From Branchiostoma floridae (taxonomy: Eukaryota > Chordata > Leptocardii > Amphioxiformes > Branchiostomatidae), in contig NC_049982.1 in assembly GCF_000003815.2 (NCBI RefSeq), positions 33,213,494 to 33,277,493 on the forward strand: a DNA stretch of 64,000 nt. Direction: 5' to 3'. How positions within the stretch are numbered: the first letter of the stretch is position 1; every line of letters begins with the position of its first letter. Shown one piece after another: positions 36,303 to 47,400 of the stretch. The position numbers were made by a program, and so were the translations under genes. The notes under the pieces are model-generated. The model saw only the letters and a list, made by a program, of their open reading frames with translations. It searched no databases and was not told where the DNA came from.

Positions 36303-39300
36303 TCACACACAGACGCACACGCACACACACACACAAACTCACACACACACACACTCACACACACACTCCACACACACACACACACTCACACACACACACA
36401 CACACACTCACACACTCACATACAAACATCCCCCACACACAAGTGTGTCATAAGTTGCATGAGATGTACGGATGCATATTATTGTGCCTCTCCCATTAGA
36501 AGAGCACAAGAATATAGAGAATAGAGCAGATCGAGTAAGAGGCAAAAATGGTACGGCAGTTATATTGGGCCACATTGGAATTCAACGAGATCCTAAAGAC
36601 ATTTTATCGTTAGGTTTAGGGACAATCAAACGTACAAATGTATTCAAGAAAGACACGAGGTGTTTGCTTTGATCAAATGGGCCTGAAGTAGTGTTCAAGA
36701 AAACGTATCGATAACGAACGTGTGCATGTAACTTCACGCGTAGTGTTATAGATGTGTGATGATATATTTACACATGTGTGTGTGGGGGGGATGCTAATGA
36801 TGATGTGGTTTCACCTTCTTTGTACGGGTCGTTTCCCGTCTCAATGTCTTCCACAAGTTTTTCAAACGCTTCATCTTCCTCCTTGTCCAACCACAGGTCC
36901 TCTTCTAATGCTCTGTTTGCTAGTTCCAGGAAAGATAAAACAGTGGTCTTCTCTCGTCATGCATTGAATAAGACGAAATACGATATACACTCTATATTTG
37001 TCAATACAGACAGGTGGCTACACAAGCTGTCTATCTGGCACATTTTATTCTATACTGAACTGAATAACTTGTCACAAGGTCAAACACGGAAGTAATTTCT
37101 ACTTTGAGGAAAGTTGCAAAGCCCAAAAGCTTGGCCAGTCTAGCCTCCTTGCAGCGTTTGTGCTACAAATAATTTCCTTCCAACCATCCCTGTTTGCTTC
37201 CAATGAAACTGTGACGATCTTTCTGTCGTCACGAAATCTTTTTGCTTAGTTGTGTCCCAATTTAAATACCCGCAGTCAAACTATAACCAAAGCTGATTTT
37301 AGTCGCTAAGATATGTTATAACTAACATCCATTGGCATAATACCGGCAGTAATACTTATACCGTCAAATGACATAAACGATAAATTTTCGGTGATCCACT
37401 AGCGCAGCAACAGTTATTTCCGAGGTATGCACACTTCAGACATCCACGTATTTCACACGTATTCTAAAAGGCTTCGATAACAGTGCATTCGAAGACAACA
37501 AGGCCAAAAGTTTTCAGTTCATTTTGGGGGCAGGCGAGCTTGTCGTGGGACGAACACACTGTCACGTTCATCGCAAGATTTGTAGATAATAATCACACGT
37601 GCTCACGGCACAAGACGAGCATGATTCAACAGCAATCTTGAATTTCTTTTGGTGACCTACAACTTGTGTGAAAGTGTGAAGAACCGTTGCATTATCGCCC
37701 GGATCTACGGCTGAATGGGTCAAATTGAACGTACGCCGCAATTTCCCCCGCCATTTTAATGCTACGCCAGCAGTAAAGTTTTACGTCATAGCGGTTATGA
37801 CGGACCAAAATTAAATGAAAATTCTTGTCAGTATACGCCCATTTTCTCATGACTCATGATTTTGTATGCTCATGCGGGTTTTTGTTTTGTGCAATTACTA
37901 ACAGGAAAGGAAGGAACAACAGAGGATATATAAAGGTACATAGCGGCAGTTAATTGTGCCGTGTTTCGTTCTGCCGGTATCATTGCGCCCCCTTCCAACC
38001 ACGCGCCCGTTCTCCGGCNNNNNNNNNNNNNNNNNNNNNNNNNNNNNNNNNNNNNNNNNNNNNNNNNNNNNNNNNNNNNNNNNNNNNNNNNNNNNNNNNN
38101 NNNNNNNNNNNNNNNNNNNNNNNNNNNNNNNNNNNNNNNNNNNNNNNNNNNNNNNNNNNNNNNNNNNNNNNNNNNNNNNNNNNNNNNNNNNNNNNNNNNN
38201 NNNNNNNNNNNNNNNNNNNNNNNNNNNNNNNNNNNNNNNNNNNNNNNNNNNNNNNNNNNNNNNNNNNNNNNNNNNNNNNNNNNNNNNNNNNNNNNNNNNN
38301 NNNNNNNNNNNNNNNNNNNNNNNNNNNNNNNNNNNNNNNNNNNNNNNNNNNNNNNNNNNNNNNNNNNNNNNNNNNNNNNNNNNNNNNNNNNNNNNNNNNN
38401 NNNNNNNNNNNNNNNNNNNNNNNNNNNNNNNNNNNNNNNNNNNNNNNNNNNNNNNNNNNNNNNNNNNNNNNNNNNNNNNNNNNNNNNNNNNNNNNNNNNN
38501 NNNNNNNNNNNNNNNNNNNNNNNNNNNNNNNNNNNNNNNNNNNNNNNNNNNNNNNNNNNNNNNNNNNNNNNNNNNNNNNNNNNNNNNNNNNNNNNNNNNN
38601 NNNNNNNNNNNNNNNNNNNNNNNNNNNNNNNNNNNNNNNNNNNNNNNNNNNNNNNNNNNNNNNNNNNNNNNNNNNNNNNNNNNNNNNNNNNNNNNNNNNN
38701 NNNNNNNNNNNNNNNNNNNNNNNNNNNNNNNNNNNNNNNNNNNNNNNNNNNNNNNNNNNNNNNNNNNNNNNNNNNNNNNNNNNNNNNNNNNNNNNNNNNN
38801 NNNNNNNNNNNGAGAAAATGATGTGTTGATCATTTGCCAAATTAGTATTGCTTGAGAAATTGCAGTAAGCTGATTTGAGTCGCTGAGACATGTTATAACT
38901 ATATCCATTGCGACTAAGAGGACAAATGGGTGATCGAAGAAAGAGAAGTGAACAATATCGAAACGGCGTTGTGATATACCGTTTACAGCGTTGGAGCCAA
39001 TAAATAAAAATATGATAATTACCATTCTGTTGGTCTTCATAGATTCGGTGTGCCTCCAAGAAGATCTTATCTGTTGCTACATTTCCCAACTTCTTGTTGA
39101 AAAGGTGTCTCACTGAAACGGAAGACCAACGCCTTGTTTCGTTTTTTTTTTTTGCAATATGGAGCCATAAACCTTCAACACCTCTCCCCGAACCCAATCT
39201 AACTGATGTCATCTAAAGATCAAGACCATACCATGTCCAGAACAGGGGTGTCCTGAAAGTACGAAGTTGAACAAAGTGAAACGAATTAAAATGAAATGCA

Positions 39301-41512
39301 ATAAAAAGATAACCCACCTTTCTGTATCTCGTCGTCCTTCAGAACTTTCAATTTCTCCACAATCTGATCTACTTGCATCCGAAAAGGGATATCTAAAGAA
39401 CATACAAATCATCATGTCCAATCATACGAATAGGTGTCTGCTCATTTATTGAATCAATGTTAATCAAAAGATTGCACTTTATGTCTCTTTTTACGGCTAC
39501 TGGGAGGACTTTAAGAAACGGCACAGCACTTACGGTACCAGCTACCCGTACACAAAGACTGAAAAATCTTTCTTGCACCAGGCCATACGCCTGTACAACA
39601 AGTCTTCTTAGTAATACTGTTCTGACGTTCCTGTCTTTACTTTAGTGTTCATTAAAAGGCATTTCGTATAACTTTGTAGGTGTGTTTCTTCGTCATGTAT
39701 TGTATTGTTGATTTTTTCGTATTTGCCGTACAACAATTGTATAGATCAGTGTTATTCAGCTTTTGTACATGCTGCGAAGCTGATTTTCTGAATGAAACTA
39801 TTAAACTATCAAGTTATAATATTCTGCGGCAGATTGTTGGAACTCACTGTTGCTTTCATTGTCCGTCTTTCCTTTCTCATCGTCGATCAGTTCTTCCACA
39901 GCTTTCTCCTCATTTTTGCTAAACTTCAATTTATCGCCCAATTGTTTTACAACTGCAAAGAATAAAGGCCATGCAGGCAGAAAGAATGAGCACGAAGACA
40001 GAAAATCTCTTCACAAATCAAGTCATAACAAGTTTGATAACTTGATTTCAGACAATACATCCCCGTTGTTACTCTACCAATACGTTAACTAGTACATATC
40101 ATTACAAACATCATTACTACCCTTTACCATGATACCCACATGTTTACGTCTGCCTCGCACATTTCGCTCTGGTGCTCGTGCCGCAAATCTGCAAGGTCCT
40201 AATTTTATAGAATTATCAACCTTTAATTAACAGACCTCAGACCTGCATGAAATGTATTGGGTGTTTGTGGGCTTATTGCGTAATCTGTTGTTGATGTTTT
40301 TAAATTATGGTGGAATTACATTGGGTCTGTTATGCGTGGTTGGATCAATTTTGTAAGACAAAGAGTTGCATTGTAGAGAATATATTTAACAAACGATACC
40401 AAATTCTAAGTCACCAACACTTACCAAACACTGCCTGTACAAAAGATTACGCAGGTCAAAAAAGTAACAGAAATTGGTGGCCCAAATTTCTTTCTCTACT
40501 TACATTATGAGGAAAACATCAATATAAAAAGGCTACAAGAAGTCCCATGACACAAAATGGATAACCAAATGCAGTAAATAAACATGAGACGCGACCTGAC
40601 GTGTGCGTGTCAACTTGCTTAGCTTGAAAGACAGATATCCACTTCTTTCTACTTGAAATAGGAAGGGAATCCTTATCAATCATTTTGACAATGTCTTCAG
40701 AGAATTTGCGGCCCTGGGGAACTCGACCCACACATGTCTGAACACAATTCACCCCTGTTTTTCTCTCAACTTACCTACTGATTTTCAAAAAGACGTTGCC
40801 TGGAAAGTAATGGCTGCAACGATTTGAAATTTGGAGGATATTGATAAAAGGTTTCAAGCTACGAAGTTGTACCTCGAAATTTGTGTTCTGCTTATTATTT
40901 CTGGATGAGGCTGAGAACTAATTGATCACCCCTCGTACATTGCGGTTGAAAAGACGATCTGCGACCAACAGAAATCAAATTTCCTGATTTCCGATATCAG
41001 CTGTATTTTAATATTTCAATTCAGTTAATGAAGATATTTTTGGTGGACGTCGACGATTATCGATTTGCCGCAAATAAAAGCCTACGGAAGTTACCAAATC
41101 TGAACGGTTGGGTCGACTTTTCTGCTGCGTCACCAGTAATTATATAACGGACGATAGTGCCACATATGCATCAACAAACAAGATGGCCGCCATAATTATA
41201 TAGCTGGAGGTTACAATGCAAGGTCAAACACCACATGATTTCTTCTGCTTGAAAAGTTTGCAAAACCTTGGTTGTTTAACATGCCAAACTTAAAAAACTG
41301 TATAAAAATACTTCTCGTTAGAATCAAGACAACATGAATACATATCTAAACTCTGTAAACTACCTGTATCACCAATAACGTCTAAACTAAAGGTAGGTCG
41401 ATATCTTTCATGACAAGTTTTACTTACGTTGATTCTCTCCTTTCCCGGCAGGGGCGCTATGGACATCTCTCAGCACACAAAGCAGAGCACAAAACGTAAC
41501 AAGGGACTTCAT
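31569..41512 (-). CDS. Gene B: secreted modular acidic protein, short tail
   Basis: Ten exons, all internal junctions phase 1: 41512-41428, 39952-39848, 39392-39318, 39112-39023, 36919-36815, 35532-35458, 34492-34397, 32444-32331, 31977-31855, 31585-31569 (TAA). The summed coding length is 885 nt, 294 residues. Exon 1 encodes [19 protein letters not shown], a signal peptide cleaved before APAGK. Exons 2-4 ([43 protein letters not shown]) and 5-7 ([46 protein letters not shown]) are two helical modules. Exons 8-9 carry [12 protein letters not shown] and [12 protein letters not shown] in strongly acidic sequence. The last exon adds only GGHQE. That tiny exon is the weakest part: a longer frame ([13 protein letters not shown]) exists there in another phase. 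The gap 38019-38811 lies in intron 4. Function unknown. Confidence 0.86.
32465..32885 (-). mobile_element. LINE 3' end with Cys-rich C-terminal motif
   Basis: Within gene B intron 7, the minus strand reads [20 protein letters not shown] then [17 protein letters not shown] before a stop at 32688. This is the C-x2-C...C element found at the C terminus of many non-LTR retrotransposon ORF2 proteins. It is 5' truncated. A degraded copy lies on the plus strand at 62745-63160 and matches over about 380 bp, including the 3' untranslated part. Confidence 0.85.
33050..33800 (+). repeat. Dispersed repeat fragments
   Basis: Degenerate pieces of the TGCATAAT/GCCGCTAGG family occur here: TTAATCATGCTTAAAAGCCC, ATTAGCTGCTAGGGGGCCAA, ACCACTTCCTTCTG and ACCTACATTCCCAAAATCA. 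They lie in gene B intron 7. Confidence 0.45.
34995..35171 (+). mobile_element. Non-LTR retrotransposon tail
   Basis: A 58-codon plus-strand frame contains [20 protein letters not shown] then [14 protein letters not shown] and TAA. The pattern R-T-x-x-[DE]-WNSLP...FK is the C-terminal signature of several RT-bearing elements. The frame upstream is broken. It lies antisense in gene B intron 6, between exons 6 and 7. Confidence 0.8.
35680..36060 (+). repeat. Dispersed repeat, CCAATCAGAA family, copy 2
   Basis: It shares CCAATCAGAAGGCCCCATTC, CCGTAACACAT, the GAACAAATGTGAATTTTCAG block and GTTTGGGTAGGCTATAT with copy 1 at 28685. It lies in gene B intron 5. Confidence 0.65.
36138..36440 (+). repeat. 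Long (CA)n microsatellite
   Basis: About 300 bp of CA repeats with TC, GC and AT interruptions, in gene B intron 5. The open frames it creates on both strands are not genes. Confidence 0.95.
38019..38811. other. Assembly gap (793 N)
   Basis: The gap lies in gene B intron 4. Exons 4 and 5 on either side are consecutive in the paralogs, so no known exon is missing. Confidence 0.99.
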
Positions 41513-41879
41513 GCCACCACTGTGCCTGGTAACAATCGTTTGGAATCGTCTCAAGATGATGTGAAGGACACCTTGGGTGTGATCCCGTATCGTGCTTGTG
41601 TCTGTCTAAAACTAGATTTTCAAGTTGACGCTGTGACGTGCAGAACACCAATTATGACGCACGTGCCCGCGGAAATGAGTAAGGCCCATTTCACCACCAG
41701 ATTGGGCGAGCGACCTTAATTGGTTTTGTGTGACCTTATATCATAATCAGGCAAGGTGTTAAGGTATCATTCAAGCAAGAAGTCGCTATGCAGTTGTAGC
41801 TTCTAGAGAAAATGGGTGTAACATTCCCAACATAATGCCGCCACTAATCATAGCAAAAAACCAAACAGAACCATACATG

Positions 41880-42270
41880 CCGTATTAGAGCTATCTGTGA
41901 TCCAAATTTGATCCTTTGGTGATGTTTACAAAATAGAAGAAAGGATCATTTTGATTAAAAACGAAAATGGCCACTTTTTTTTAAATCGCTGATTATGTCC
42001 ATTTCAAGTCGTGAGAGGGTTAGCAATCGGTGGGGAATCAGTCAGGAGAGATTCGGCAGTCTGCGGCTATAGGTCGGGATGGTTGGGAATAGGTTAGATA
42101 GCATTCGCGACACAGTCGGGAGATGATTAGGGCATGTTCGGGACATGTTCGGCGCTAAATGATATTCGTGGCCTAAACTGGTCAGATTGCTCCCGAACTA
42201 CTGCCAACCTGAGTCGGCTGAGGGTCGGCTAGTGTTCGGGAGCTGAATTTGGCAATGTGTAAGGTAGGCA
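41880..42270. mobile_element. TIR element fragment, ACACATAGCC family
   Basis: The right end is GTTCGGGAGCTGAATTTGGC then AATGTGTAAGGTAGGC. Internal words (CGCTGATTATGTCCATTTCA, GATTCGGCAGTCTGCGGC, GGGCATGTTCGGGACATGTT) match the 16511 and 57785 copies. The left end is not recognisable. Confidence 0.65.
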
Positions 42271-42439
42271 CATACACACACACGAGCGCGCGCACATACA
42301 CACACACAGAGAAAGACAAGCACATGAACATACAGAAAAGCCGAAAACAACACCGAAGATGAAGTGAAAAAAAGATTGAATGGTCGACCGGTCGGTTTGA
42401 CGTGAACCACATATTAGAACCAGGAATTATTCTCTTCGC

Positions 42440-43540
42440 CAAGAAGAGTATGTTTTTGGTCGACTTGGGTCTGTATGTAGGTCAACAGCATATAACTCGA
42501 GAAATTGTGGATGGAACTTTGTGATTTTTGGTAGGTGTGTAGCGGTTGCCGAAAGGAATGCCAAGTTTGAAAACGGTTTACCTGGCGTCTTCCTACGGTA
42601 GTGCAGCGAGCTTGGTATGTTTTTTGCGGTTTGTTTTGGGCAGCATAAGTCAAAATCTAGCTGGGCGATTTTCACGAAACTTAGTAGGTGTGTAGCAGTT
42701 TTGGAGAGGAAGGTCAAGTGCGAAAATGGTTTACCTGGCTCTTACCTACGGTGCTGTAGCGGGATTTGTATGTAAGTGCGTTTGTCTGTATGCAAGATAA
42801 CTCGAGAACCCTTGAATGGATCCTGATTATATTTGTTAGGTGGATGGGGGTTAGGAAAACGAAGGTCAAGTTCGATAATGGGCACCCTAGTGGCTGCCTA
42901 AGGTACTGCAGCAAAACTTTTAATTTTGACACTTCGTGTTCTGGACATGCTGTGGTCATGATTTTTGAGTGGTAGATAGCCCTTGGAACAGAGAGTAAGT
43001 GCTGTGAGTTTGGACCCCCTAGCGGCTTTTTGGAAACTGCAGGCACCGATTTCCGTTCAAACTTTGGACGAGAATAACTCGAGAACGTGTAAACGGATCA
43101 TCAGGATTTTCAGTATGTAGATAGAATGAGTGATGACTTATACAATGTAATACTAATTATGCAAATCAGTAGCTAATTTGCATAATTAATGAGGAAAGTT
43201 CATAAATCCATGCTAACAGCATATAATTCAAGAAGCTGTGTATGGATTTTCATGATATTTGGCATTTAAGTAGCGGTTGCGGAAAGGAAGGTTGTGATCG
43301 AAAATAGTTGACGTAGCATTTTCCGTTAGGACGGTAGCAGGCCGAGTGTGTGCGTCCGTTTGTTTGTGGAATGCATAACTCGAGAAGCCTTGAAAAAATC
43401 CTGATAATATTTGGTAGGTGGGTAGGGGTCAGGAAAACGAAGATAGATTATGATAGTGGGGCCCCTAGCGGCTTCCTAAGGTACTGCAGCAAAACTTATT
43501 AACAGAAAATAAACTGTGCTCTATATATATCTCATTTTGA
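42440..43540 (-). repeat. Dispersed repeat, TGCATAAT family, long copy
   Basis: Minus-strand copy with repeated CGAGAA...GGATCNTGATNATAT segments, GGACCCCCTAGCGGCTTTTT, TACTGCAGCAAAACTT (twice) and paired TATGCAAATCAG/AATTTGCATAATT at 43150-43190. It runs into a 100-N gap at 43541. Confidence 0.6.
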
Positions 43541-43640
43541 NNNNNNNNNNNNNNNNNNNNNNNNNNNNNNNNNNNNNNNNNNNNNNNNNNNNNNNNNNNN
43601 NNNNNNNNNNNNNNNNNNNNNNNNNNNNNNNNNNNNNNNN
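43541..43640. other. Assembly gap (100 N, size unknown)
   Basis: Exactly 100 N, the usual placeholder for a gap of unknown length. It separates a dispersed repeat from the mariner element. Confidence 0.97.
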
Positions 43641-43690
43641 TTTGAACCTAGCAATCTCTTTCTAACCAACATATTATTCACACATTAGTA

Positions 43691-44266
43691 CGAGGGGCGT
43701 GCAATAAGTAATGGTCCTGACCCACTTCCAGTTGTCTGATCTAAATGAAATTTTGTATGTGTAATAATTCATATCTCTATGGGTTATGTTGCAAAAGACA
43801 GCTCTGAACTAATTGTGGTTTCTGATTTACTGGTGTTTGAACTTAGTCAGGTGCGAAATGGACCAGGTGTGAAATGGAACCAGTTGAGTGTCGCGCAGTG
43901 ATCCGGTTTTTGTATTTGAAAGGACGCACACCAAAGAAGACTTTTGATGAAATAAATGAAACTTATGGTGATGATGCCCCATCATATGACCTTGTAAACG
44001 CTGGCATCCTGAATTCAAACGTGGCTGGAAGTCTGTGGAAACAGCTCCCAGACCTGGTCGTCCCTCTTGTGCCATTGATGAGGCATCAGTTGGAGGACCA
44101 ACCTGGGGTGTCCTACAAAATCGGTGTCCAGAGCTGCATCAAACGATGGGAGAAATGCATAACTCTGGGTGATTCCTATGAAGAGAAAGACTAATAACTG
44201 TGCCAAGTTTCATTAATCTCCTGCTATGGGAAATGGGTCAGGACCATTACTAATTGCACGCCCCTC
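43691..44266 (+). mobile_element. Mariner-type element, internally deleted
   Basis: The inverted ends are about 34 bp with one mismatch, beginning CGAGGGGCGTGCAAT. TA dinucleotides flank both ends, the Tc1/mariner target. An open frame (43874-44194, 106 residues) keeps the transposase N terminus (VECRAVIRFLYLKGRTPKK, TFDEINETYGDDAPSYD) and C terminus (CIKRWEKCITLGDSYEEKD). The DNA-binding remainder and the catalytic DDD core are missing. The element cannot move itself but could be moved by a full-length relative. Confidence 0.93.
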
Positions 44267-44464
44267 GTATGTGATACAATTTTGATGCCAATATATTCTG
44301 AGAATATGTATGTAATATTTTCCATATCTGACATGATTTACCATCACATTGAATCGATTTGATGAAGAGTATGATAATGTGCATATTTGCGCCTGCGTCG
44401 CTGTTGACGTCATGACGTAAGTTGTCATGGGTCGGATCGTAAAGTCTCAATGGTCCCATAGTGG

Positions 44465-47400
44465 TCAGTCGTCATCATCAGCAAACTCATCATTGGACCC
44501 GCCGTCTTGGTCGTTCTTGTCCCCTTCTTCACCGGTCAGATCCTCCAGACCTGCAGGGAGAAAACTTAGGTGTTACATTCACAGTTGGATACAAAAGCTT
44601 TTTCCTTGTAAGTCACTTTGCTGTACTATGTCCTTTTATGGTAGACAGGTCAGTCTGCTCCATCAAAACAGATTCGTCATCTTTATAAAATGTCAATAGC
44701 ACTCAAGCCGACAACTTCTTATCTCACTGCACTGGGGAACGGTGCGGCACTGCGGGGTTCGTTCACTGCGGCACTGTTGTGTTATTTTCGCCCATTTTTC
44801 ATAACTTGGATATTGCGTAATACTTCAAAGTATGACTTTATCTCTGAAATTCCTTGAGTATCTTTCGAATACCGCATTGTCACACCGATACCGCAAGTGC
44901 AGAGGGATACCACCTTAACTTACCTATTGTAACATTTGCTGCCGAGGCACGATTTTCTTTCACGTTATCATTTGCTGTCTGGTCGGCGCCCACTGTAGCA
45001 TTAGTTGGCCCCGAGTCAGCTGCAGTTGTTTTCTGTGCACTGGTATCGTTCCTACTGTTTTCCATGTCCTTAGATGGCAACTCTGTGGAGCTACTGTTGT
45101 TCCTGACTGGTGTAGGAACTGTACCATCTACGACATCTACAGCGTTGGTTACATTACTTTTAGCAGGAAACTCGTCTGATGTAGCGTTAGTCTTCACTGT
45201 GGAGATGATCATCTCAGATATTGCAGTTGGTGTGGTTATGGGTTTGCTAACATCTTTGCCACCTTTTGTTGAATGTTCGTCTTTGCTCACAGCAGTAGAC
45301 CGGACTAACACAGAATCTACAGTAGGCGATGGCGTGGCTGAGATTAGGGTGCCAACTAGGAAGCCTCCTTCTGACGAACTGTCATCCTTATCCTGTCCAG
45401 ACGTGTTGACGTTTGAATAGACTTCAGTTTCTATGACAGTCACATTGTCGGCAATACCCTGATCATTTGCTACAGAACTGTTACCTCTGCTTGGCGAATT
45501 TGTGGTGTTGTTCAATCCATTCGTCTCGTCATTGCCCACTGTAGCAGACGTCAGTGAAGTATCAACGTTTCTCCCTGGGGTAGCGGTGGTGACCCGGATC
45601 ACTGCAATGTTCTCCACGTTACTTATCGTGACATTTGTTTCAGTTGTCTCACTCCAAATATCAGTGTTTCCATTATCATAGCTCTCCATCGCTGTGATTG
45701 TGTTCGGCCGTTTGGTAGAAGCAGTGGCTGTATTATTGTCGATCAGGCTTGCGTCTGAAACAGCAGTGGTGCTGAATGTGTGATGTGTTTTCTCCTCCTT
45801 TGCCGTCAACTCTTGGGGAGGATTTGCACCTGCAGACTGCGCTTGAGAAGGATTTGCACCAGCAGACTGTGTTTGAGAAGGGTTAGCACCTGCAGACTGT
45901 GCTTGAACAGGGTCTTCACCTGCAGATTGCTCTTTAACCGGGCTTACACCTGCAGACTGTGTTTGAGAAAGGTTAGCAGACTGTGCTGGAACAGGGTTTT
46001 CACCTGCAGACTGCTCTTGAACAGGGTCTGCGCTTGCAGACTGTGCTGGAACAGGGTTTGCACCTTCAGACTGGGCTTGTGAAGAGTTATCACCAGCAGA
46101 CTGAGCTTGAGAAGAGTTTGCACCTGCAGACTGCGCTTGAGAAGGGTTTGCACCTGAAGACTGCCCTTGAACAGGATTTGCTCCTGCAGGCTGCTCTTGA
46201 ACAGAGTTTACACCTGCAGACTGTGTTGGATTATTGTTTGTACCTGCGAACTGTCCTTGAATAGGGTTAGCATCTGCAAACTGCTCTTGAACAGGATTTG
46301 CACCTGCAGGCTGCTCTTGAACAGCATTTGCACCTGAAGACTGTGCTTGAGAAGGGTTAGCAACTGCAGACTGCTCTTGAACCGGATTTGCACCTGCAGA
46401 CTGCGCTTGAACAGGGTCTGCACCTGCAGACTGCGCTTGAACAGGGTCTTTATCTGCAGATTGCCCTTGGACAGGGCTTGCACCTGCATACTGTGTTGGA
46501 GAAGGGCTTGCACCTGCATACTGTGCTTGAACAGGGTCTTCACCTGCAGATTGCTCTTTAACCGGGCTTGCACCTGCAGACTGTGTTTGAGAAAGGTTAG
46601 CACCTGTAGACTGCTCTTGAACAGGATTTACACCTGAAGACTGTTCTTGAACAGGGTCTGCACCTGCATACTGTGCTGAAACAGGGTTTGCACCTACAGA
46701 CTGCGCTTGAACAGGGGTTACACCTTCAAATTGCTCGTGAACAAGGTTTGCACTTGCAGACTGTGCTGGAACAGGGTTTGCACCTGCAGACTGCTCTTGA
46801 ACAGGATTTACACCTGAAGACTGCGCTTGAACAGGGTCTGCACCTGCATACTGTGCTGAAACAGGGTTTGCACCTACAGACTGCGCTTGAACAGGGGTTA
46901 CACCTTCAAATTGCTCGTGAACAGGGTTTGCACTTGCAGACTGTGCTGGAACAGGGTTTGCACCTGCAGACTGCTCTTGAACAGGGTTTGCACCTGCAGA
47001 CTGTGCTGGAATAGGGTTTGCACCTGCAGACTGTAGTGCATTGGATTTCCAAAGTCTTGGACTTCTTCCATCCCGTTGTCTCTGTTACTACCGAGGTCAC
47101 CGTTACTTTCACCTCCCTCATCAGGCACGTCTACATTCAACTCGCCCCAAAACATCTTGTTTTCCTGATCGTCAGCTACTTTGTCGATTTTCTCCGCGGC
47201 TAAACTGATCCCATTATCTCCGTTAGGGTTCTCTGAAAGGGAAGTACATAAAATCTGGTCATACGTTCGTAGAATGGTGCAAAATATTCCATTCTACTGT
47301 GACAGGATCTAAACCCATTATACCGTTGGTTACGCATGTTTAGTATAACGCATTTCCCTACCCTTTAACGTCTCCATTTCCTCGTGGATCGCCCTGATTT

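Noticed and set aside
37898-39212. Frames of 280-410 codons across the 793-N gap
   Set aside because: Most of the length is N. Only the 90-nt gene B exon 4 inside this span is supported. Frames across 61155-61496 are rejected for the same reason.
44719-44721. TTA target duplication for the gene C MITE
   Set aside because: TTA occurs at both edges, but the left edge is inside the family's inverted repeat, so the match is likely accidental.
45780-47014. Plus-strand and alternative minus-strand frames over the 30-bp repeats (LEQGLHLQTA, CRLCLNRVCT, HSLQVQTLF types)
   Set aside because: A 30-bp period keeps all frames open. Only the AGANPVQAQS frame runs on without a stop into the Thr/Asn-rich segment and reaches an in-phase donor.
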